Shown here piece by piece: positions 1-3,405 of a stretch of DNA of 5,509 bases. The notes under the pieces are model-generated. The model saw nothing but the letters and a program-made list of their open reading frames with translations. It did no database searches and had not been told where the DNA came from. Source of the DNA: Gammaproteobacteria bacterium (GTDB taxonomy: Bacteria > Pseudomonadota > Gammaproteobacteria > Granulosicoccales > Granulosicoccaceae); assembly GCA_003511825.1 (NCBI GenBank), contig DOIU01000263.1, positions 1 through 5,509 on the forward strand. Reading direction: 5' to 3'. Both the position numbers and the translations under genes were made by a program. Position 1 is the stretch's first letter. Every line of letters starts with the position of its first letter.

Positions 1-621
1 CCTACCGTTGCCGACATCATTCATATGCACGAGACGCTCGAGCGACCCGAAGTGCTGGTCGGGTCAACCTACAAGCTGAAAACGCCTGAACACGTTTCCC
101 CGCATGCGATGTATATCACGATTAACGATATCATCCTGAATGAAGGCACTGAACACGAGCTTCGCCGCCCCTTCGAAGTGTTCATCAACTCCAAAAATAT
201 GGATCATTTTCAATGGATTGTGGCACTGACGCGCATCATGTCTGCCGTGTTTCGCAAGGGCGGCGACGTGACGTTTTTGGTCGAGGAGCTGCACTCGGTA
301 TTTGATCCACGCGGCGGCTATTGGAACAAGGGCAAATTCATGCCTTCGCTGATTTCTGAGATCGGCGACGTCATCGAAACACACTTAATCAAAATCGGGA
401 TGCTGAAAGCCCCTGAACCCGATGAACATCAAAAAAAAATGATTGAAAAAAAGCGTGCAGAAATAGAAAATGCGCGCCAAGAGTCCTCTGATCAATCCGA
501 CACAGAAGCAGGCACTTTTCCCGCTAATGCTGAGCTGTGCAGAAAGTGCAATCAAAAAGCACTTATCATGATGGACGGATGCATGACCTGCCTGAGTTGC
601 GGTGATTCTAAGTGCGGCTGA
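1..621 (+). CDS. nrdJ: Class II (adenosylcobalamin-dependent) ribonucleotide reductase, C-terminal part
   Basis: The frame is open from base 1 to a TGA at 619-621, so 206 residues are visible and the start lies outside the window. The ATG at base 25 is probably an internal methionine. Visible residues about 20-125 match the TSCPD-type region of NrdJ: a YITINDI stretch, LNEG, RRPFEVFINSKNM, FQWIVALTR, and FRKGGDVTFLVEEL followed by FDPRGGYW. A charged linker (about 145-175) leads to a cysteine-rich tail with cysteines at visible residues 180, 183, 194, 197, 200 and 205, ending SKCG. In this family such tail cysteines are thought to re-reduce the active site after each ribonucleotide reduction; that role is family knowledge, not shown here. 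The enzyme is cytosolic, oxygen-independent, and makes deoxynucleotides using vitamin B12 coenzyme. Whether this is the tail of a single-chain NrdJ or a separate NrdJb subunit, as in Pseudomonas, cannot be decided. The TGA here is at the expected family end and acts as a normal stop. Confidence 0.92.
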   Translation, partial: PTVADIIHMHETLERPEVLVGSTYKLKTPEHVSPHAMYITINDIILNEGTEHELRRPFEVFINSKNMDHFQWIVALTRIMSAVFRKGGDVTFLVEELHSVFDPRGGYWNKGKFMPSLISEIGDVIETHLIKIGMLKAPEPDEHQKKMIEKKRAEIENARQESSDQSDTEAGTFPANAELCRKCNQKALIMMDGCMTCLSCGDSKCG

Positions 622-716
622 CAAGCCGTGCTGGCAGGTAAAGCCACAACGAGACCTGGGCCATTGCTAGTGGACCTGGGCGCGATAATTTGACTGATAC
701 TGACCGAGGCCAACGC

Positions 717-929
717 ATGAAATGCGCAAGCTGTAATACGTCCATGCAACTGAGCAAGTCGGAGTCCTCCGGCACATCGTCCGCCGAATGGTATGAGTGT
801 CCCTGCTGTGGGCGTTCCCGACTCAAAACCAAGCGCCGTCCAATGAGTGAATCACTCCTGCATGCCTCTTCCCCTGAGGCGTCTACTTTCCGTATCTCCG
901 CAAAGCTAAACGCGTTCGTACACCAATAA
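717..929 (+). CDS. Small zinc-ribbon-like protein, 70 residues
   Basis: I do not recognise a named family. The N-terminus MKCASC and a second knuckle CPCCG give pairs C3/C6 and C28/C31, with C30 as an extra cysteine. This is the layout of a short zinc ribbon, so zinc binding is inferred. The remainder (about residues 33-70) is basic then low-complexity, with an RLKTKRR stretch that could contact nucleic acid. I prefer the ATG at 717 because GAGG lies at 706-709, seven bases upstream. A TTG at 690 would add nine residues without a good ribosome site. It lies 95 bases after nrdJ on the same strand and could be co-transcribed with it. The function is unknown; a role with NrdJ is only suggested by position. 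The C-terminal half has no recognisable features, so the gene could also be a decayed or over-extended frame. Confidence 0.55.
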   Translation: MKCASCNTSMQLSKSESSGTSSAEWYECPCCGRSRLKTKRRPMSESLLHASSPEASTFRISAKLNAFVHQ

Positions 930-936
930 TTGCCGA

Positions 937-964
937 CAAGCCTCGCTGGGCAATCAGAGGCTTG
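937..964 (+). terminator. Hairpin after the zinc-ribbon gene; possible weak terminator
   Basis: Arms CAAGCCTC (937-944) and GAGGCTTG (957-964) are perfect 8-base complements around a 12-base loop, eight bases after the zinc-ribbon stop. No T-run follows, so it is not a standard intrinsic terminator. It could be a pause or RNA-stability hairpin, or chance. The rest of 930-1107 holds no gene that I can support. Confidence 0.3.
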
Positions 965-1016
965 ATGCAGACATCACAGAGGTCGCGCCATCGGCTATTG
1001 CGGATGACATCAGGCC

Positions 1017-1045
1017 AAGACGCGCCCCGTGTTTTCGTCTATAGT
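1017..1045 (+). promoter_or_regulatory. Candidate promoter of the 97-residue gene
   Basis: TATAGT at 1040-1045 matches five of six bases of the sigma-70 -10 consensus and is preceded by TCGTC. Seventeen bases upstream, AAGACG (1017-1022) is a poor -35 (three of six). The same 11 bases, TCGTCTATAGT, occur again at 3290-3300 before the GGDEF-EAL gene, also in an intergenic region. That supports a promoter role but does not prove it. Confidence 0.35.
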
Positions 1046-1107
1046 GCCCCTACTTTGTGACAAAACCATGAAGTCGCATATTCCCTGATTCAATCACTGG
1101 ACTTACG

Positions 1108-1401
1108 ATGGGCCAATTACAGCTTTCTACCAAACTGATCAACCAAGTCTGCGACGTGCTCGAAGCCGCAGACGAACAAGCTTCAGACCCCGGTATCGCT
1201 TCACAATACCTCTCTGCAATCATCGGATTTTTGCTTGGGCAACAAGACATGCCCCTGCAGCAGAAGGAAGAAATTCTCGAAGAACTGTCTGCTTTCGCCA
1301 TGCACGTTGTGAAAGACGTCGAGAGCCAACGTCAACAGATGGCCCCGCCGCCACCGGCCCCCGAAGACGCCTTTGGCGTCTGGAAACCCGGTTCGTCCTA
1401 G
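1108..1401 (+). CDS. Conserved-looking small helical protein of unknown function, 97 residues
   Basis: I do not recognise the family. The protein starts MGQLQLSTKLINQV and seems largely alpha-helical. Residues about 7-26 form an amphipathic helix with C15. Residues 30-46 include a hydrophobic patch (YLSAIIGFLLGQQ) too short and too polar at its edges for a convincing membrane span. Residues 50-77 form a charged helix. The tail has a proline run PPPPAP (80-85) followed by EDAFGVWKPGSS, whose aromatic FGVWKPG end looks like a short docking or binding peptide. There is no signal peptide. The ATG at 1108 is the only sensible start in frame, with a weak CTGGA (1097-1101) upstream. It lies 72 bases before ppiC on the same strand, and no convincing terminator separates them, so they may share a transcript. 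Any functional link to the parvulin is only positional. Confidence 0.78.
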   Translation: MGQLQLSTKLINQVCDVLEAADEQASDPGIASQYLSAIIGFLLGQQDMPLQQKEEILEELSAFAMHVVKDVESQRQQMAPPPPAPEDAFGVWKPGSS

Positions 1402-1424
1402 GCAAATCTCTGTCTCGACTGCAC

Positions 1425-1439
1425 GGCCACATTGTGGCC
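1425..1439. repeat. 15-base dyad upstream of ppiC
   Basis: GGCCACA (1425-1431) and TGTGGCC (1433-1439) are perfect inverted repeats around a single T at 1432. The spacer is too short for all seven pairs to form an RNA hairpin; five pairs with a CATTG loop could form. As DNA it resembles an operator for a dimeric regulator. It sits 35 bases before the ppiC start. The regulator, if any, is unknown. Confidence 0.4.
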
Positions 1440-1473
1440 AACACAAACCCTATTCACCAATTCAGGAGTCACC

Positions 1474-1755
1474 ATGGCACAAGCCACTGCTCGTCATATT
1501 CTTGTTAAATCTGAAGCTGCTTGCATGGATTTAAAATCGCAAATTGAAGGCGGCGCAGACTTTGCAGAAGTCGCGTCTCAGCATTCAGAGTGCCCTTCCT
1601 GACGCCAAGGGGGAGACCTCGGCAGCTTTGGCCCAGGACAGATGGTTAAGGAATTCAACGATGTCGTCTTTACGGGTGAACTGGGCAAGATCCATGGCCC
1701 CGTCAAAACGCAGTTCGGTTATCACCTGATCGAGATCACTTCTCGCAACGACTGA
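1474..1755 (+). CDS. ppiC: PpiC-type parvulin peptidyl-prolyl isomerase with in-frame TGA at codon 43 (candidate selenoprotein)
   Basis: Read through the internal TGA (1600-1602), the frame encodes 93 residues, the usual length of stand-alone PpiC, and ends at TGA 1753-1755. The start is supported by AGGAG at 1464-1468, five bases before the ATG. It is a cytosolic single-domain parvulin, catalysing cis-trans isomerisation of peptidyl-prolyl bonds. N-terminal ARHILVKS (6-13), ADFAEVAS (28-35) and SECPS (38-42) are followed by the TGA, then GGDLGSFGPGQMVKEF (46-61), VVF (64-66), and GPVKTQFGYHLIEI (75-88). H8, C40, M57, F61 and H84 fall on the parvulin active-site positions (Pin1 H59, C113, M130, F134, H157). 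The TGA is where relatives usually carry glycine (CPSG), so reading it as selenocysteine would give C40-P-S-U43, a CxxU redox motif, with a SECIS-like hairpin just downstream. The intact second half argues against old decay. The alternative is a recent GGA-to-TGA nonsense mutation or sequencing error. In that case the product is a 42-residue fragment, or a 37-residue one from ATG 1642. Standard gene callers would miss or split this gene. Confidence 0.78.
1603..1637 (+). promoter_or_regulatory. Candidate bacterial SECIS element inside ppiC
   Basis: Starting 14 bases after the in-frame TGA, CCT(1617-1619)-C-GGC(1621-1623) pairs with GCC(1631-1633)-C-AGG(1635-1637). This gives six Watson-Crick pairs with one C-C mismatch and a 7-base loop AGCTTTG (1624-1630). 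The loop has G at its second position, 23 bases after the TGA. Known bacterial SECIS elements sit within the coding region just after the UGA, with a short apical stem and a guanine in the first two loop bases that SelB contacts. A competing fold pairs GCCAAGG (1604-1610) with CTTTGGC (1626-1632), including one G-U pair, around a 15-base loop. The region also encodes the conserved GGDLGSFGPG segment, whose repeated glycine codons can make such pairing by chance. Folding was done by eye. Confidence 0.5.
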
Positions 1756-1762
1756 ATACCTC

Positions 1763-1795
1763 GCCGGGCGCAGCCTCTTGCGCCCGGCCTATTTT
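1763..1795 (+). terminator. Intrinsic terminator after ppiC
   Basis: GCCGGGCGCA (1763-1772) and TGCGCCCGGC (1779-1788) form a perfect 10-pair GC-rich stem with a 6-base loop, followed by CTATTTT (1789-1795). It begins seven bases after the ppiC stop and lies between convergent genes. The T-rich side favours the + strand. On the minus strand the tract after the stem is GAGGTATT, so it would be a weaker stop for the opposing flavoprotein gene. Confidence 0.88.
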
Positions 1796-1797
1796 GG

Positions 1798-3186
1798 CTA
1801 TATGAGTTTACCGGGATTCATGATGCCGTGGGGGTCAAACACGGCTTTGATGCTACGCATCAGCGCAATTTCTTCCGCAGTTCGCGAATAGTGCAAGAAG
1901 TCACGCTTCTGCAACCCAACACCGTGCTCAGCGGAGATACTCCCCTCCAGATCACGCACGACCGCAAACACCTCACGATTCACAACCTCACAACGCGCTT
2001 TAAACGCTTCGGGCGCCAAGTTCTCTGGCTTGAGGATATTCAGGTGAAGGTTACCGTCACCAATATGACCGAACCAGACCACATCAAAATCCGGATAATT
2101 GCTGTTGACCAGCGTTTCGACCGCGTGCATGAATTCAGGCACTCGCTCAACGCGTACGCTCAGATCATTTTTGTAGGGCATAAAATGCGACAGCGTTTCA
2201 GACATATTCTCACGCAAAGCCCACAAATCCGACGCCTGTTGCTGACTCTGCGCCAACACGGCATCTTCAACCCAGCCGTTCTCCGCAGCGGCCTCAAATA
2301 ATCCTAAAGCGCGCTCTTCATCTTCCGTGTTTGGTGCTTCAAATTCCAGCAACGCATAATAAGCGGTATGCTCGCCAAAAGGATGCGCACGACCTGATCG
2401 CGCCAAAACGCGCTGCAAACCTTCATGACAAAAGAATTCAAATGCCGTCACCGATAAGCCTGCACGAAAATGCGAGGCCACATGCATTAATGCCTCAACG
2501 CTTGGCACACCCATCAGCATCACATTGGGGTTGCGCATGGGATCGGTTAAACGCATCTGTGCTTCAACAATTAAGCCCAAGGTTCCTTCCGCCCCGACAA
2601 ACAAGTGGCGCAGATCATAGCCTGTGGCGTTTTTAACCAAACCGCGATTAAGCTGCAACACCTCGCCTTTTCCGGTGACGACGGTCAGACCGGCGACCCA
2701 ATCTCGCGTCATACCGTAGCGAATGACCTTGATACCGCCGGCATTTGTCGCAATATTGCCACCAATTTGACTGGAGCCACTGGAGGCGAAATCAACCGGA
2801 TAGTACAAGCCTTGACCCAGCGCAAAACGCTGTAAATCCTCGGTTATGACGCCCGGCTCACAACTGACCACGCGATCAACGGCACTGAAGTGGCCAATCC
2901 GATTCATGCGGTCAAAGGCGACGACCACCTCTCTGGCCGTTGCTGTCGCACCGCCGCTCAATCCGGTTCGCCCCCCGGAAGGCACCAACGGACACGCATG
3001 CTTGATCGCCACATGCACAAGCTGTTGCACTTGCTCGACGCTGCGCGGGAAGATCACGGCCTGTGCTTGCGGTTCGTAATAACGATTATGGTCTTGCGCA
3101 AAGGGCGCCATCGCTTGTCTATCACCAACGATGAGATCGTCACCCACTATCGTGCGCAGATCTGCCACGAGCGTTGATGTCACCAT
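1798..3186 (-). CDS. FAD-linked 2-hydroxyacid dehydrogenase, D-2-hydroxyglutarate dehydrogenase-like
   Basis: This is a GlcD/D2HGDH-family flavoprotein of 462 residues from ATG 3186; numbers below use the longer 474-residue frame from GTG 3222. The FAD-binding (PCMH-type) half includes PRSVEQVQQLV (59-69), PSGGRTGLSGG (81-91), SGSSQIGGNIATNAGG (148-163), and KNATGYDLRHLFVGAEGTLG (197-216). The C-terminal FAD-oxidase half has R337 in ALREN, K351 in YKNDLSVRVER, metal-ligand histidines H386 and H393 in HIGDGNLHLNI, E432-H433 in GSISAEHGVG, and the usual end NPGKLI. YKNDLSV, HLNI and SAEHGVG resemble D-2-hydroxyglutarate dehydrogenases more than glycolate oxidase GlcD, but D-lactate or another 2-hydroxyacid is possible. 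Such enzymes pass electrons to an electron-transfer flavoprotein or quinone and can recycle D-2-hydroxyglutarate made as a by-product of serine synthesis by SerA. I prefer ATG 3186: the GTG at 3222 has no ribosome site, while GAGG (3201-3198) and AAGG (3192-3189) precede the ATG, neither at ideal spacing. Convergent to ppiC and divergent from the GGDEF-EAL gene. Confidence 0.8.
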   Translation of the reverse strand: MVTSTLVADLRTIVGDDLIVGDRQAMAPFAQDHNRYYEPQAQAVIFPRSVEQVQQLVHVAIKHACPLVPSGGRTGLSGGATATAREVVVAFDRMNRIGHFSAVDRVVSCEPGVITEDLQRFALGQGLYYPVDFASSGSSQIGGNIATNAGGIKVIRYGMTRDWVAGLTVVTGKGEVLQLNRGLVKNATGYDLRHLFVGAEGTLGLIVEAQMRLTDPMRNPNVMLMGVPSVEALMHVASHFRAGLSVTAFEFFCHEGLQRVLARSGRAHPFGEHTAYYALLEFEAPNTEDEERALGLFEAAAENGWVEDAVLAQSQQQASDLWALRENMSETLSHFMPYKNDLSVRVERVPEFMHAVETLVNSNYPDFDVVWFGHIGDGNLHLNILKPENLAPEAFKARCEVVNREVFAVVRDLEGSISAEHGVGLQKRDFLHYSRTAEEIALMRSIKAVFDPHGIMNPGKLI

Positions 3187-3289
3187 CGCCTTGCCCGCCT
3201 CGCAAGCATCACCTGCGACCACGTTAATGATGATTTTTTTTCTTCCATATCGTAGAGTTACACCACTTATTAATAATTTACTTTATAAA

Positions 3290-3300
3290 TCGTCTATAGT
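3290..3300 (+). promoter_or_regulatory. Candidate -10 region for the GGDEF-EAL gene
   Basis: TCGTCTATAGT contains TATAGT (3295-3300), five of six to the -10 consensus, and is an exact copy of 1035-1045. No good -35 lies 16-18 bases upstream (the bases there are AT-rich), so an activator or an extended element may be needed. If used, transcription would begin near 3307 and leave a leader of about 100 bases. An overlapping alternative -10 is TATAAA at 3284-3289. Confidence 0.4.
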
Positions 3301-3327
3301 ACTTACGACGTACGCATGATTTTCCAA

Positions 3328-3355
3328 CCGAAGCCGCTCTGAGACGGATGTTCGG
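3328..3355 (+). other. Possible leader-RNA hairpin before the GGDEF-EAL gene
   Basis: CCGAA (3328-3332) can pair with TTCGG (3351-3355), and inside it CCG (3334-3336) with CGG (3345-3347), leaving a small internal loop and an 8-base apical loop. It lies within the roughly 100-base predicted leader. There is no match that I recognise to a c-di-GMP riboswitch, and no T-run follows. It may be chance. Confidence 0.25.
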
Positions 3356-3405
3356 AAGCAATAAGCACCCGCTGCATCGACAGCATAATACAATCCACGC
3401 AGGCA

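Larger units (their letters stand above)
3187..3405. other. Divergent intergenic region, AT-rich core
   Basis: Between the flavoprotein start and the GGDEF-EAL start. The core 3226-3300 is much richer in A and T than the flanks, with a run of eight T at 3234-3241 and TTAATAATTTA near 3270-3280, as expected where two promoters face outward. A -10-like TATAGT lies at 3295-3300 for the + strand. I could not find a convincing minus-strand promoter by eye. No gene is supported here. Confidence 0.6.

Noticed and set aside
619..621. Selenocysteine at the nrdJ terminal TGA, given its cysteine-rich tail
   Set aside because: SKCG followed by stop is the normal NrdJ end; the frame after the TGA encodes nothing family-like and soon ends.
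653..681. Direct repeat GACCTGGGC at 653-661 and 673-681
   Set aside because: Only two 9-base copies 20 bases apart, with no array, mobile element or promoter context; likely chance or a small slippage.
1600..1602. A variant genetic code in which TGA means glycine or tryptophan, explaining the ppiC TGA
   Set aside because: nrdJ and ppiC both end at TGA exactly where the family ends, and no in-frame TGA occurs in the 462-codon flavoprotein or the 701-codon GGDEF-EAL frame. The TGA use in ppiC is therefore a single-site event.
1544..1729. Separate 61-codon + strand frame overlapping ppiC
   Set aside because: It is out of frame with the parvulin sequence, lacks a ribosome site and encodes no recognisable motif.
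1753..1788. The hairpin after the second ppiC TGA as another SECIS
   Set aside because: It is a perfect 10-pair GC stem followed by a T-rich tract, placed between convergent genes, so an intrinsic terminator explains it; the protein is already full length.
1828..2301. 157-codon + strand frame opposite the flavoprotein gene
   Set aside because: It is antisense to the conserved HIGDGNLHLNI and SAEHGVG segments of the real minus-strand gene.
3301..3405. Cyclic di-GMP riboswitch in the leader of the GGDEF-EAL gene
   Set aside because: The leader has only a short hairpin and I cannot see the conserved core or paired architecture of GEMM-type riboswitches.
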